Origin: Candidatus Bathyarchaeota archaeon
GTDB taxonomy: Archaea; Thermoproteota; Bathyarchaeia; TCS64
Direction: 5' to 3'
Assembly: GCA_030739585.1 (NCBI GenBank)
Contig: JASLYX010000001.1
Coordinates: 124,001 to 188,000 of the forward strand
DNA: 64,000 nt
Part shown: positions 43,950 to 52,453 of the stretch, piece after piece
How positions within the stretch are numbered: position 1 is the first letter of the stretch
Layout: each line of letters starts with the position of its first letter
Notes under the pieces: model-generated
What the model was told of the DNA's origin: nothing
The model's input: only the letters and a program-made list of their open reading frames with translations
Databases searched by the model: none
Position numbers and translations under genes: made by a program

Positions 43950-44558
43950 GTGGTGGTAATAGGAGAACACTATTTCTCTGAGAATCCGGTCTCACCTGAG
44001 AGACGGGGGCTGGTGAGAGGGAGGCTCCGGGGGATGGACTTGGAGTTTGTGACCTCATCTGGGACATTCTCCGTCCGCAAGATAGATCGCGGCACCCGTT
44101 TGCTTGTAGAGTCAATGATTTTGCCTGATGAGGGGCGGGTCCTAGATATGGGCTGCGGATATGGAGTTGTGGGAGTGGTAGCGAAAAGATTGGCTCCCGC
44201 TCTGGAGGTTTGGATGGCCGATATTAATGAGCGAGCGACCTCCTTGGCACGGCTTAATCTTGAGAGGAATGGGGTGGAGGGCATGGTGGTACAGGGTGAT
44301 CTCTACGTACCGTTGGAGGGCATGCGTTTTAGTGCGGTGCTCTCAAATCCCCCGTTCTCCGCAGGGTTGAGGCAGGTGGTGAGACCCTTGGTGAAGGGGG
44401 CTGCAAATCACCTAAAGTTGGGGGGGAATCTGCAGGTGGTCGTTCAATCTCAGAAGGGCGGCCGGACTTTGGCATCAATGATGGAGGAAACCTTCGGAGG
44501 AGTTGAGGTGTTGGCCAGAGGCGGGGGTTATAGGGTGCTGATGTCAGTGAGGGACTAG
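43950..44558 (+). CDS. RsmC-like class I methyltransferase
   Basis: A ~202-residue SAM-dependent methyltransferase: GEHYFSENPVSPERRGL at the N-terminus, the SAM motif VLDMGCGYGVVGVVAKR, DINERA for the ribose, and the NPPF motif (SNPPFSAG) typical of N-methyltransferases acting on guanine or adenine exocyclic amines. The archaeal group is related to RsmC and is probably an rRNA or tRNA enzyme. The GTG at 43950 matches the family start better than the GTG at 43923. It overlaps the end of the convergent YhbY gene by four bases. Confidence 0.85.
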   Translation: MVVIGEHYFSENPVSPERRGLVRGRLRGMDLEFVTSSGTFSVRKIDRGTRLLVESMILPDEGRVLDMGCGYGVVGVVAKRLAPALEVWMADINERATSLARLNLERNGVEGMVVQGDLYVPLEGMRFSAVLSNPPFSAGLRQVVRPLVKGAANHLKLGGNLQVVVQSQKGGRTLASMMEETFGGVEVLARGGGYRVLMSVRD

Positions 44559-44860
44559 GGTTTACCGGGTTTAATGCCTCTCTTGGAATAGTCAGCACTT
44601 CTGCGGTATAGGATAGCTGTGTTGCCGATTTCGTGGATTATATTGCTCCTTGTCTCCGCTGCGATCTTGGCTGTTATAATCTTCCTCTGGGCTTTGTGTT
44701 CCAGATATTTAATCTTGATGAGCTCGTGGTCTTTAAGGACCTTATCGATATTGGAAATTGTGGCCTCAGTGATGTCGTTTCTTCCAATTTGGACTCTGGG
44801 TTTGAGGCTGTGGGCTTGTTTCTTAAGGCTGCGTATCTGTCTGGGGGTGAGGGGGTACAT
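44555..44860 (-). CDS. YhbY-type CRM-domain RNA-binding protein
   Basis: A 101-residue CRM (CRS1/YhbY) domain protein: LTPRQIRSLKKQAHSLKPRVQIGRNDITEATISNIDKVLKDHELIKIKY, then the GNTAILYRR ending. In bacteria YhbY binds pre-50S ribosomes; in archaea the gene is often next to RNase P protein genes and ribosomal proteins. Start ATG at 44860. A possible Rpr2 gene lies directly upstream on the same strand. Confidence 0.93.
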   Translation of the reverse strand: MYPLTPRQIRSLKKQAHSLKPRVQIGRNDITEATISNIDKVLKDHELIKIKYLEHKAQRKIITAKIAAETRSNIIHEIGNTAILYRRSADYSKRGIKPGKP

Positions 44861-45129
44861 GCCGAGTTCCGTATTCCCCGTTTCTTAAATTGGTTTCCAT
44901 TTAGGGTTGTGAATGAGGCCGGGGAGAGGGAGTCCATTGTGACCTTTACTATATTAAACAAGGATTTTCCAGAAATCTGCGGTCTTGAGCATGACATGTC
45001 TAAAGGTATCCTTCTAGAGTATCTAAGTTGTGCTAGGATCTTGTATTTAGTTTGGATCGTTTGACGGTTGTTGGCATTTATCTTGTGCTGGGGGTTGGAT
45101 TGTTTGTCTGTTATGATTTGCAGCATACG
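44674..45129 (-). CDS. Possible RNase P component 4 (Rpr2) lacking zinc cysteines
   Basis: Upstream of yhbY, where archaea often encode Rpr2, a frame reads KYKILAQLRYSRRIPLDMS, then ISGKSLF, then FTTLNGNQFKKRG. These line up with the Rpr2 pattern RRIPLP, CxxC-L, TCxxCG, KRRP, with S, S, T and G at the four places where zinc cysteines are expected. The first ~100 residues precede yhbY; the rest of the frame overlaps yhbY in another phase and is probably not translated as shown. It may be a zinc-less Rpr2, a decaying copy, or chance. The start at 45129 (MLQIITDKQ) is a guess. Confidence 0.3.
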   Translation of the reverse strand, partial: RMLQIITDKQSNPQHKINANNRQTIQTKYKILAQLRYSRRIPLDMSCSRPQISGKSLFNIVKVTMDSLSPASFTTLNGNQFKKRGIRNSACTPSPPDRYAALRNKPTASNPESKLEETTSLRPQFPISIRSLKTTSSSRLNIWNTKPRGRL

Positions 45130-45390
45130 ATAGTGTTTTTTTTTACTGTCCAAACATTTCAACTAGGATCGAATGGGGTGAGCGTTGTTTTCAGTTCTTT
45201 CCGTTGGCTGTCATGGTTTTCTTTTGGATTATAGACCCCTCGGTATATAGATCTGTGAATCACTGGTTGGGCCCATTAGCCCTGTTTTGTTTCAGAATTG
45301 GTTGGAGGCTTTTTCAAAGGGGGACGAGGTAATATTTTCTTTTGGTTGACACATATCTCCTAGCGCTTAGGGATAAAGACTTTTGTTGTA

Positions 45391-45567
45391 TTACCGGGCG
45401 CATGTGGCACATTTACCCGCGCATGAGGAGCCAGCAACCATACGGTTAGTGTCGGAAAGGTTCCTCCAGCAGTTTTGACATACCATGATCCACCCGAGCT
45501 CTTTGTGGCTAGCGCCTAGGGTGCTGATGCCTTCGCCGCCACTCCCGCAAAGTGTACATATGCCCAT
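45391..45567 (-). CDS. Small zinc-ribbon-like protein
   Basis: A 58-residue frame starts MGICTLCGSGGEG, contains VCQNCW, and ends SCAGKCATCAR. Seven cysteines in pairs suggest one or two zinc sites. The start ATG at 45567 is preceded by AAAAGGT. The family is not recognised, but the density of CxxC pairs is far from random. It stands alone between the possible Rpr2 and tRNA-Gln, on the other strand from the tRNA. Confidence 0.6.
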   Translation of the reverse strand: MGICTLCGSGGEGISTLGASHKELGWIMVCQNCWRNLSDTNRMVAGSSCAGKCATCAR

Positions 45568-45701
45568 ACCTTTTAGGTAATGTGTTGGATGATTAATAAA
45601 TCCTCTCTGGACAATCTGCTCGTGTTCCTGAATTCGGGGGTTCTGTGGGAGAGGATAAATCGGGTGTATTTATATCGAGACGTGGGTTGTATGGTTTCTG
45701 G

Positions 45702-45777
45702 AGCCCGGTCGTCTAGTGGACAAGGATAGAGGGCTTTGGACCCTCCGACGCGAGTTCGAATCTCGCCCGGGCTACCA
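45702..45777 (+). tRNA. tRNA-Gln (TTG), CCA encoded
   Basis: Acceptor AGCCCGG pairs with CCGGGCT, anticodon stem GAGGG/CCCTC encloses CTTTGGA giving anticodon TTG, and the T arm is GCGAG TTCGAAT CTCGC. The gene is uninterrupted and ends ACCA. The frame that can be read antisense across it is a shadow. Confidence 0.95.
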
Positions 45778-45887
45778 CTATTTTTTTTATCGCGCGTGAT
45801 ACGTTCCGTCAAGAAACTCCTTTATGGGGATGTGCGCGTAGTAAATATTAAATAAACTTGATTTAAACGTTGAAATAAGGGATTATA

Positions 45888-46211
45888 ATGGAAGTTGATA
45901 AAACTAAAATTCAAGCAGTATGGGATAAAGGCAAACCTGTTGATGGGTATGATCCTCATAGATGGCGGAAAGATAAATGCGGAGCTTGGTTGTTTAAAAT
46001 CCGTTATGGAGACAGAGATTCTGAATGGGGTTGGGTAATTCATAGTATTGACTCTAATAATGGTGATAAATTGTCAAACTTAATACCCCTCCATACGAAA
46101 AACAGTGTTGTCACAGGTGATGGTCCTCTCCAATGTCCAGTTAAAGCGTCTGAACCCGTCTATTCAGATCACCGGGTTTTGGTCAGTGGCGGTCGTAACA
46201 CAGGAGTTTAA
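45888..46211 (+). CDS. HNH-nuclease-like small protein with lost catalytic residues
   Basis: The 107-residue protein follows a known small HNH family: QAVWDKGKPVDGYDPHRWRKDKCGAWLFKIRYGDRDSEWGW, then LSNLIPLHTKN and TGDGPLQCPV. In that family the segment after GW is EIDHI with the catalytic Asp-His; here it is VIHSI, so the histidine is displaced and the aspartate gone. It may be an inactive relative or on the way to decay, although the frame is intact. The ATG at 45888 follows GGG by about eight bases. It is next to tRNA-Gln, a common site of insertion of foreign DNA. Confidence 0.55.
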   Translation: MEVDKTKIQAVWDKGKPVDGYDPHRWRKDKCGAWLFKIRYGDRDSEWGWVIHSIDSNNGDKLSNLIPLHTKNSVVTGDGPLQCPVKASEPVYSDHRVLVSGGRNTGV

Positions 46212-46333
46212 ATCCTTCGGTAGCCAGGAAAAGGAGCGGAGTGAGGATAGGGTGGCGCATGCATTCGCGCGCGCGACTTTTGGACTCTCCCTAAAAACAA
46301 TAATGTGTGGCTAAATCAGACGAGAGATGTCAC

Positions 46334-49141
46334 ATGGTCAAGCGGGTATATACTTTTAGGGAAGGCACCAAGGAGATGAAGGACCTCCTTGGTGGGAAGG
46401 GGGCAAACCTCTCAGAAATGACAAACCTAGGCCTCAAAGTCCCCCCTGGCTTCATTATTACTACGAACACATGCAACGATTTCCTCGAGGCAAAGGGGAA
46501 GTTTCCGGAGGGACTCTGGATGGAGACCCTCGAGCACGTGCTTCATCTACAGGAGAATACTGGAAAGCGCCTCAATGACTCTGAGAACCCTTTACTGGTC
46601 TCGGTGAGGAGCGGTGCCCCCATCTCAATGCCAGGGATGATGGATACTATCCTAAATTTAGGCCTCAACGACGGTGTTGCAAAAACCCTCGTCGAGCTTA
46701 CTGGAGACGAGTGGTTCGTTTATGACTCCTACCGGAGGCTCATAACTATGTTCGGGAATGTTGTGATGAGAGCTGAGAGGGGAAATTTCGACGCAGTCCA
46801 TGAACTCGAGAAAGAAAAAGAGGGCGTCAAGAATGACACCGACATAAGCATTAGGGGGCTTAAGCGCACAGTTGAGGGGATGAAGAAGGTCTACCAGAAA
46901 GTTGTAGGAAGTCCCTTCCCCACCGATCCTTATGAGCAGCTCAAGCTGGCCATTGCTGCAGTTTTCAACTCTTGGAACACTCCCAGGGCCATTACCTATC
47001 GCAAGGCGGAGGGCATCCCTGATGAGATAGGCACGGCCTGCAATGTGCAGACTATGGTCTTTGGGAATATGGGATGGGACTCGGGAAGCGGCGTCCTGTT
47101 CACCAGGGACCCCGGGAACGGAGAGAATGACCTGTTTGGGGAGTTCATCTTCAACGCCCAGGGAGAGGATGTCGTGGCTGGCATAAGAACCCCTATCAAG
47201 CTTGTTGATCTCAAACAAGAACATCCGCAGCACTATGAGGCTCTCAAAAACATCGCTGAGAAGCTGGAAGACCACTTCACTGACATGCAGGACGTGGAGT
47301 TCACAATTGAGAAGGGGGTCCTATACATCCTCCAGACCCGGACGGGTAAAAGGACGGCCCGGGCCCATATTAAAATCGCCGTGGACATGGCGAACGAAGG
47401 GATAATCGACAAGGAGACCGCGATTATGAGGATAACCCCCGATAACATAGACCAGATCCTTCATCCTCAGTTTGCTCCCTCCTCAAAGGAGGAGGCGAGG
47501 CAGAGGGGGGACCTTCTCACAGTGGGGCTCAGCGCATCCCCAGGGGCCGCAAGCGGGATGATCATATTCGATGCGGACAGGGCCGAAGAGAGTGGGAAGC
47601 AGGGAAATGCAGTCATCATGGTCCGTCCCGAGACAACACCCGACGACGTCAATGGGATGATCGTCTCCCAAGGATTTCTCACCCAGCACGGCGGGGGCAC
47701 AAGCCATGCGGCGGTAGTCGCTAGGGGATGGGGAAAACCCTGCGTCGCGGGGGCCGAGGAAATCCGAATTAACACACACAACCGCCTTTTCACCGTGAAG
47801 GATAGGATATTCAAAGAGGGGGACATTATCAGCATCGACGGCGCCACGGGAGAAGTCTTTGCGGGGATCATTGAGACCATGATACCCCAATTTGAGGAGG
47901 AGGTAGAGCTCAGCTTGGCCTTGAAGTGGGCCGACGAAATCAGGAGACTCGGGGTCCAGGCTAACGCGGACACCCCAGAGGACGCAAGACGGGCTCGCCT
48001 ATTCGGAGCTACTGGCATTGGCCTCGCGAGGACGGAGCACATGTTCTTCGACAAGGAGGGAGAGAAAGTTAGCCGGAGGGAGAACATCGTCAAGATGATT
48101 CTCCAATCTGATACCGCAGCTCCCATCCTCAGGAAGATCATTGACCTCGAGAACAGGCTGGAGGTCGACCCATGCAACAAGAATCTAGAGGCAGAGATCA
48201 AGGCGTACAAAGTCGACGCCGATGCTAACCCGGCTGTGCAGGAGTATCGGGCATCCCTAGAGACATTGCTTCCTTTTCAGAGGAAGGACTTTGAGGGGAT
48301 CTTTGAGGAGATGGACGGTTACCCCGTCATCATCCGCCTCATTGACCCCCCAATGCATGAATTCTTGCCCCCTAGGGAGTCACTCATCGAAAAGGTCACC
48401 ACACTCAGGTGCACCGGTGAGAACCCAGAGGAGCTCGCGGAGAGGGAGGCGATGCTCATGAAAGTGGAGAGTATGTGGGAGACCAACCCCATGCTGGGTC
48501 TCAGGGGGTGCCGCGCCGGGCTCATGTACCCCGGCCTCACAGAGATGCAGACCAGGGCCTTGTTCGAGGCCGCATGCAACAAGGCAAAGGAGGGATTCGA
48601 CGTCCATCCCAAGGTGATGATACCTATCACCAGTCACGTCAACGAGCTCCAGATGGAGAGGGGGAAGCTTGAGAAAGAGGCAAAAAAGGTTATGGCGGAA
48701 AAGGGGATTAAGGTGGACTACATGTTCGGCACTATGATCGAGATACCCCGGGCCGCCCTCACCGCGGACAAGATCGCAAAATCAGCCGACTTTTTTAGCT
48801 TTGGAACCAATGACCTCACCCAAATGACCTACGGGCTCAGCAGGGACGATGCTGAGGGGAAGTTCCTCCTAAACTTTGTGGAAAGAGGCCTTCTCCCAGG
48901 GAACCCGTTTAAGCAGCTTGATTGGGACGGCGTCGGACAGCTAATGTCCATCTGCGTAGAGAAAGGGCGGGAGACCAAACCAGGTCTCGAGGTGGGGATC
49001 TGTGGCGAGCACGGGGGTGACCCCAGCAGCATCGAGTTCTGCCACATCGCTGGGCTCGACTACGTCTCCTGTAGCCCCTTTAGAGTGCCCGTAGCGCGGC
49101 TTGCTGCAGCCCAGTCAGAGCTGAAGCACAGAGGCGACTAG
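46334..49141 (+). CDS. ppdK: Pyruvate, phosphate dikinase
   Basis: Interconverts pyruvate, ATP and phosphate with phosphoenolpyruvate, AMP and pyrophosphate, feeding gluconeogenesis or glycolysis in archaea. The ATP-grasp half starts VYTFREGTKEMKDLLGGKGANLSEM; the phospho-histidine is in TQHGGGTSHAAVVARGWGKPCV; the PEP-binding barrel ends with FGTNDLTQMTYGLSRDD and VGICGEHGGDP. The ATG at 46334 fits the family; the frame is open to 46307. The product would supply PEP to DAHP and EPSP synthases, a metabolic link only. Confidence 0.95.
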   Translation: MVKRVYTFREGTKEMKDLLGGKGANLSEMTNLGLKVPPGFIITTNTCNDFLEAKGKFPEGLWMETLEHVLHLQENTGKRLNDSENPLLVSVRSGAPISMPGMMDTILNLGLNDGVAKTLVELTGDEWFVYDSYRRLITMFGNVVMRAERGNFDAVHELEKEKEGVKNDTDISIRGLKRTVEGMKKVYQKVVGSPFPTDPYEQLKLAIAAVFNSWNTPRAITYRKAEGIPDEIGTACNVQTMVFGNMGWDSGSGVLFTRDPGNGENDLFGEFIFNAQGEDVVAGIRTPIKLVDLKQEHPQHYEALKNIAEKLEDHFTDMQDVEFTIEKGVLYILQTRTGKRTARAHIKIAVDMANEGIIDKETAIMRITPDNIDQILHPQFAPSSKEEARQRGDLLTVGLSASPGAASGMIIFDADRAEESGKQGNAVIMVRPETTPDDVNGMIVSQGFLTQHGGGTSHAAVVARGWGKPCVAGAEEIRINTHNRLFTVKDRIFKEGDIISIDGATGEVFAGIIETMIPQFEEEVELSLALKWADEIRRLGVQANADTPEDARRARLFGATGIGLARTEHMFFDKEGEKVSRRENIVKMILQSDTAAPILRKIIDLENRLEVDPCNKNLEAEIKAYKVDADANPAVQEYRASLETLLPFQRKDFEGIFEEMDGYPVIIRLIDPPMHEFLPPRESLIEKVTTLRCTGENPEELAEREAMLMKVESMWETNPMLGLRGCRAGLMYPGLTEMQTRALFEAACNKAKEGFDVHPKVMIPITSHVNELQMERGKLEKEAKKVMAEKGIKVDYMFGTMIEIPRAALTADKIAKSADFFSFGTNDLTQMTYGLSRDDAEGKFLLNFVERGLLPGNPFKQLDWDGVGQLMSICVEKGRETKPGLEVGICGEHGGDPSSIEFCHIAGLDYVSCSPFRVPVARLAAAQSELKHRGD

Positions 49142-49151
49142 TAATTATTAG

Positions 49152-49417
49152 TTGGTCCGCATCTTCTTGTACGTGAATAATCTTGGGAAGAGATCCGTTG
49201 TCTACGGCGCGAGCTTCAGATTGAGGGATAAGCGCGCGAACCCAATTCTAAGGCAGATGGAACAAAACCGCCTAAAGCTTAGACGACTACGACGCCAGAG
49301 TCTAAACTTGAGGGTATATGATTAGAACTCAGGAAGAAAAATCTCGCTAACAGTAAGCGTATTACCTTCTTCAATGACCCTGACGGTCACAACATCGAAG
49401 TCCTGGAGAAGGATTAG
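49152..49417 (+). pseudogene. Remnant of a glyoxalase/dioxygenase-superfamily gene
   Basis: In one frame from the TTG at 49152 the text reads LVRIFLYVNNLGKRSVVYGASF, like the first strand and helix of a glyoxalase domain. The family ending FFNDPDGHNIEVLEKD then appears just before the TAG at 49415-49417, but in a different frame, and the middle does not resemble the fold. A frameshift and an internal loss are therefore needed. It lies between ppdK and the convergent radical SAM gene and overlaps the latter's stop by four bases. Confidence 0.55.
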
Positions 49418-50274
49418 TAGAGTACCTCGAATGGTATCAAGCGCTTATGACACATCTCCGACACCATCCGCTTGAATCCGTCATAATAGCTTGAATCTCC
49501 TTTCAGGGCCATCTCAAAGAGAGGCTGCAATTCGGGGTAGTGCTTCGATAGGGATTTCCGTATGTCAGGCATGTTTCCAGCTTTAATGTTCAACTTATCG
49601 ATCAGGATCCGATTAACACAGCCTGCGAGCTCGTCTAGAAGGAGCTCTAGACCGTTCTCTGTGATGTAGGGAAGCACGGGCCCGATGAAGGCCCAAGTGG
49701 GGATACCCTCCTGGCTCAACTCTTTAAGGGCAGCCAGCCTTTTCTTGATAGGAGAGGATCCGGGCTCGAAGGCTCTTTTGGCAACGTCATTGAACGATGT
49801 AAGGGTAAAGCCTACCTCGATGGTATCGAAATTTCTGATAATGTCAAGATCTCTGAGGACGAGATCAGACTTGGTAAGGATGCTCACGGGAAACTGATGC
49901 TCGAGAAGGAGCTTGAGGCTGCCCCGGGTGAGTTCATACTTTTTCTCTAGGGGCTGATAGGGGTCTGTTACACTGCTGAGGAACACTAAACCATGCCTCC
50001 TCTTGGGTATTTCAGTTTTTAGCCGTTCTAGGGCATTTACCTTGGCGTCTACGAAGCTCCCCCATCTCTCCCCCTTGTGCCCCATCCTACTCATGAATCT
50101 GGCGTAGCAGTAGACGCATGCGTGGGCGCAACCAAGGTAGGGATTTAATGTGTAGTCTACGCCATCGATTCTACTACGTCCCATCAGGGTCTTGCATGTA
50201 ACCTCTCCTTCACTAACCATAGGATAAGAGCTTCCTTGGAACTGCCAAGTATCAATCTCCAGTTTTCCCGACAA
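49414..50274 (-). CDS. SPL-family radical SAM protein
   Basis: A 286-residue radical SAM enzyme of the spore-photoproduct-lyase-like group. The iron-sulfur cluster cysteines are in NPYLGCAHACVYCYARF, followed by FLSSVTDPYQPLEKKYELTRG and VSILTKSDLVLRDLD. True spore photoproduct lyase is not implied; most archaeal members have no assigned substrate. The ATG at 50274 is used; a ribosome site is not obvious. The next gene, a flavodoxin, is divergent and could be an electron donor. Confidence 0.85.
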   Translation of the reverse strand: MSGKLEIDTWQFQGSSYPMVSEGEVTCKTLMGRSRIDGVDYTLNPYLGCAHACVYCYARFMSRMGHKGERWGSFVDAKVNALERLKTEIPKRRHGLVFLSSVTDPYQPLEKKYELTRGSLKLLLEHQFPVSILTKSDLVLRDLDIIRNFDTIEVGFTLTSFNDVAKRAFEPGSSPIKKRLAALKELSQEGIPTWAFIGPVLPYITENGLELLLDELAGCVNRILIDKLNIKAGNMPDIRKSLSKHYPELQPLFEMALKGDSSYYDGFKRMVSEMCHKRLIPFEVLY

Positions 50275-50344
50275 CCTATATATAAACCAGGAGGGAAATT
50301 GAGGATGTCAACCGGCATAGAGTCCATATTGGAGAATAAATCGA

Positions 50345-50806
50345 ATGAAGGTTATGGTTATATACGACAGCAAAACCGGGAACACCGAGAAGATGGCCAA
50401 GGCGGTAGCAGAGGGCGCAGGCTTTTGGGGCGCATCCGTCGAGTTAAAGAAGATCGGAGAGCCATTTCCCCTCTCGAGGCTGGAGGACTCAGACGGCACC
50501 TTTTTCGGAAGTCCATGTAACTACGCCAACGTGACCCCTGCGATGCGGAGCTTCCTAGAAAACCTGAAGGGAGCGGTCGATATCGGGAAGGTGAAGCTTA
50601 AGGGGAAAAAAGCCGCTGTCTTCGGGACATATGGATGGGACGGCGCCTGGGTGATGGAGCAGAAATTCAATGACTACGTTAGGGACCTCGGATACAAAGT
50701 TGAGCAAGACGCATGCGTAGAGGTGGGCACAGACCTCCAGTATCACCCTGATGTCCACCTAAGTGAATGCAGAGAATGGGCCAAAAAATTTACCGAGGCC
50801 CTTTAA
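50345..50806 (+). CDS. Flavodoxin
   Basis: The 153 residues have the flavodoxin FMN-phosphate loop YDSKTGNTEKMAKAVAEGA (about 7-25), the aromatic/acidic loop GSPCNYANVTPAMRSFLENL and the second isoalloxazine loop FGTYGWDGAW. It carries low-potential electrons and may serve nearby radical SAM enzymes. Start ATG at 50345; the upstream frame to 50236 is in another phase. Confidence 0.9.
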   Translation: MKVMVIYDSKTGNTEKMAKAVAEGAGFWGASVELKKIGEPFPLSRLEDSDGTFFGSPCNYANVTPAMRSFLENLKGAVDIGKVKLKGKKAAVFGTYGWDGAWVMEQKFNDYVRDLGYKVEQDACVEVGTDLQYHPDVHLSECREWAKKFTEAL

Positions 50807-50884
50807 CCCTCCATTATTAATCCGCCAGAGCTCTTTTACCCGCTAGTTTATTGGCAGCCTATAAACTGAGTAAAAAAAACCAGG

Positions 50885-51655
50885 CTACCGTTTTTTCCCT
50901 GTGGTGGTGATATATACTACAAAATGGTTCTCGCCGTTGATGCCCAGAGTACGATTCAGCTCCGCGTCATAGAACGCTCCGATGGCGCAGGCCCCTCCCC
51001 CTATAGCCTCTGCCGCTAAATACAGATTCTGGCTGACGTGACCGGCGTCGAGGTGCAAGTACCTATAGCCTCTCTCCCCGTACCTCCAGTACATACGGTT
51101 CAGGTCCGCCGTGAAGATGAAGACTGCCGAACAGTTCTTCACAAACCTCTGCCTGAAGCAGCCCTCGGTGACACGATCCGCGATGTCTTCTTCTAGGTTT
51201 ACTGCGGCGAGCTTATGCTCTGAAGCGAGGAACCTGTAGACGCCCTTAGCAAGGCCCTCCACGTTGTTCACGAGAAGAAATGTCTCAAAGGGGTGACGGG
51301 CTCCTGCGGAGGGGACCGTTCGAAGAGTAGCCGGCCGCGCCACGATGTCCTTGACACCTTGGCAGGCCCAGAGGAGCCATGACAACTCCTCGATGGTGAA
51401 GGCCTCTTCTGAGTAGTCCCTAACGCTCCGGCGCCCCTCTAACACATCTCTGAAGTCTACGTGTCCCAGGTCAAGCTTTTCGGGCCGCGGGAGGGCAACA
51501 ACTACTTGCCCCTCCCCTAGAGGCAACTCGAGCGGGGGCTGGGGAAGCCCCTTTCTCTGGTCAGACTTCTCTAGGTGGCCATAACGGGTCTTCTTCATGA
51601 ACTCCTTTCCGATGCCCCTCATGTATGATTCAGGTATCAATGGAGATGGTCCCAA
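50885..51655 (-). CDS. SagB/ThcOx-type FMN oxidoreductase
   Basis: A nitroreductase-fold protein of 256 residues: FMKKTRYGHLEKSDQRKGLPQPPLELP, RRSVRDYSEEAFTIEELSWLLWACQG for FMN, PSAGARHPFE and a C-terminal HLDAGHVSQNLYLAAEAIGGGACAIGAFYD. SagB-type enzymes oxidise azolines in modified peptides, but many stand-alone members act otherwise; no peptide or cyclodehydratase gene is near. A radical SAM gene lies divergent 69 bases away. Confidence 0.88.
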   Translation of the reverse strand: MGPSPLIPESYMRGIGKEFMKKTRYGHLEKSDQRKGLPQPPLELPLGEGQVVVALPRPEKLDLGHVDFRDVLEGRRSVRDYSEEAFTIEELSWLLWACQGVKDIVARPATLRTVPSAGARHPFETFLLVNNVEGLAKGVYRFLASEHKLAAVNLEEDIADRVTEGCFRQRFVKNCSAVFIFTADLNRMYWRYGERGYRYLHLDAGHVSQNLYLAAEAIGGGACAIGAFYDAELNRTLGINGENHFVVYITTTGKKR

Positions 51656-51724
51656 GATATAACCTCAATATGTTTAAGGACGGGGCTCCCCCTCAATACG
51701 AAAGTCCAAGGAAGGGGGGATAGG

Positions 51725-52453
51725 ATGAGGTCGGTGACAAATAACAGGAGACGAAGCTGGATGCCCATTGTGGGGTATCAAAGGCTTAGCCTCCGGGACT
51801 ACCCCGGCCGCCTCTGTGCCAAAGCAATCATTCCAGGGTGCAACTTCAGGTGCCCCTATTGCACCCGCCAGGATCTCATCTTCGACTTTCTTGGAATGGA
51901 CTGGGTCACCTTCAATGATATCCTGTCCCATCTATACAGGGTGAGGGGGTACCTCACCGGGTTCTGCATCGGTGGTGGAGAGCCCACCATCCACAATGGT
52001 CTCTTAGAGTTCGCATTCAAGGTCAAGTCCGTCGGGTACAAGATCAAGCTGGACACCAACGGCACCCGCCCCAGGAGGATCAAGAAGCTGCTAGAGGAGA
52101 AGGTCCTAGATCACGTCGCGTTAGACATCAAGGCCCCCCTGGATCGCTACAGGGAGGTAGTTCAGAACAAGGTGAATATCGAAGATGTGGAGAAGAGTAT
52201 CCAACTCCTCCGAAGGGGGAATATTGACTACGAGTTTGGTACCACTGTAGTCCCCGGTCTCATTGAGGCCAGGGACATCGAGGAGATTGCCCAGACCCTA
52301 ATAGGTTCTAGGAGGTTTGTCATCCGACAATTCAAGCCAGGGGGTTGCCTTGACCCAGAGTACGACTCCATCCGCCCTTTCAGGATAAATGAGCTCGAGA
52401 AGATGAGAGACCGGATCTCGCCTTATTTTGCAGAGGTAAGGATCGAGTTTTAA
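51725..52453 (+). CDS. NrdG-like radical SAM activating enzyme
   Basis: The 242 residues match the anaerobic ribonucleotide reductase activating enzyme-like family: LSLRDYPGRLCAKAIIPGCNFRCPYCTRQ carries the CX3CX2C cluster, GFCIGGGEPTIHNGL binds SAM, KLDTNGTRP follows. No nrdD gene is in the window, so the target glycyl-radical enzyme, if any, is elsewhere. ATG at 51725 has GGGGGATAGG directly upstream; the internal ATG at 51761 would also give a full domain. Confidence 0.85.
   Translation: MRSVTNNRRRSWMPIVGYQRLSLRDYPGRLCAKAIIPGCNFRCPYCTRQDLIFDFLGMDWVTFNDILSHLYRVRGYLTGFCIGGGEPTIHNGLLEFAFKVKSVGYKIKLDTNGTRPRRIKKLLEEKVLDHVALDIKAPLDRYREVVQNKVNIEDVEKSIQLLRRGNIDYEFGTTVVPGLIEARDIEEIAQTLIGSRRFVIRQFKPGGCLDPEYDSIRPFRINELEKMRDRISPYFAEVRIEF

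Noticed and set aside
44633-45064. Plus-strand 143-codon frame over yhbY
   Set aside because: Opposite strand to the well-supported CRM protein; no motif.
45573-45812. Minus-strand frame over tRNA-Gln
   Set aside because: It reads the antisense of the tRNA and has no family pattern; a known artefact.
47467-48210. Long minus-strand frames inside ppdK
   Set aside because: They are antisense to a strongly conserved enzyme and have no homology pattern.
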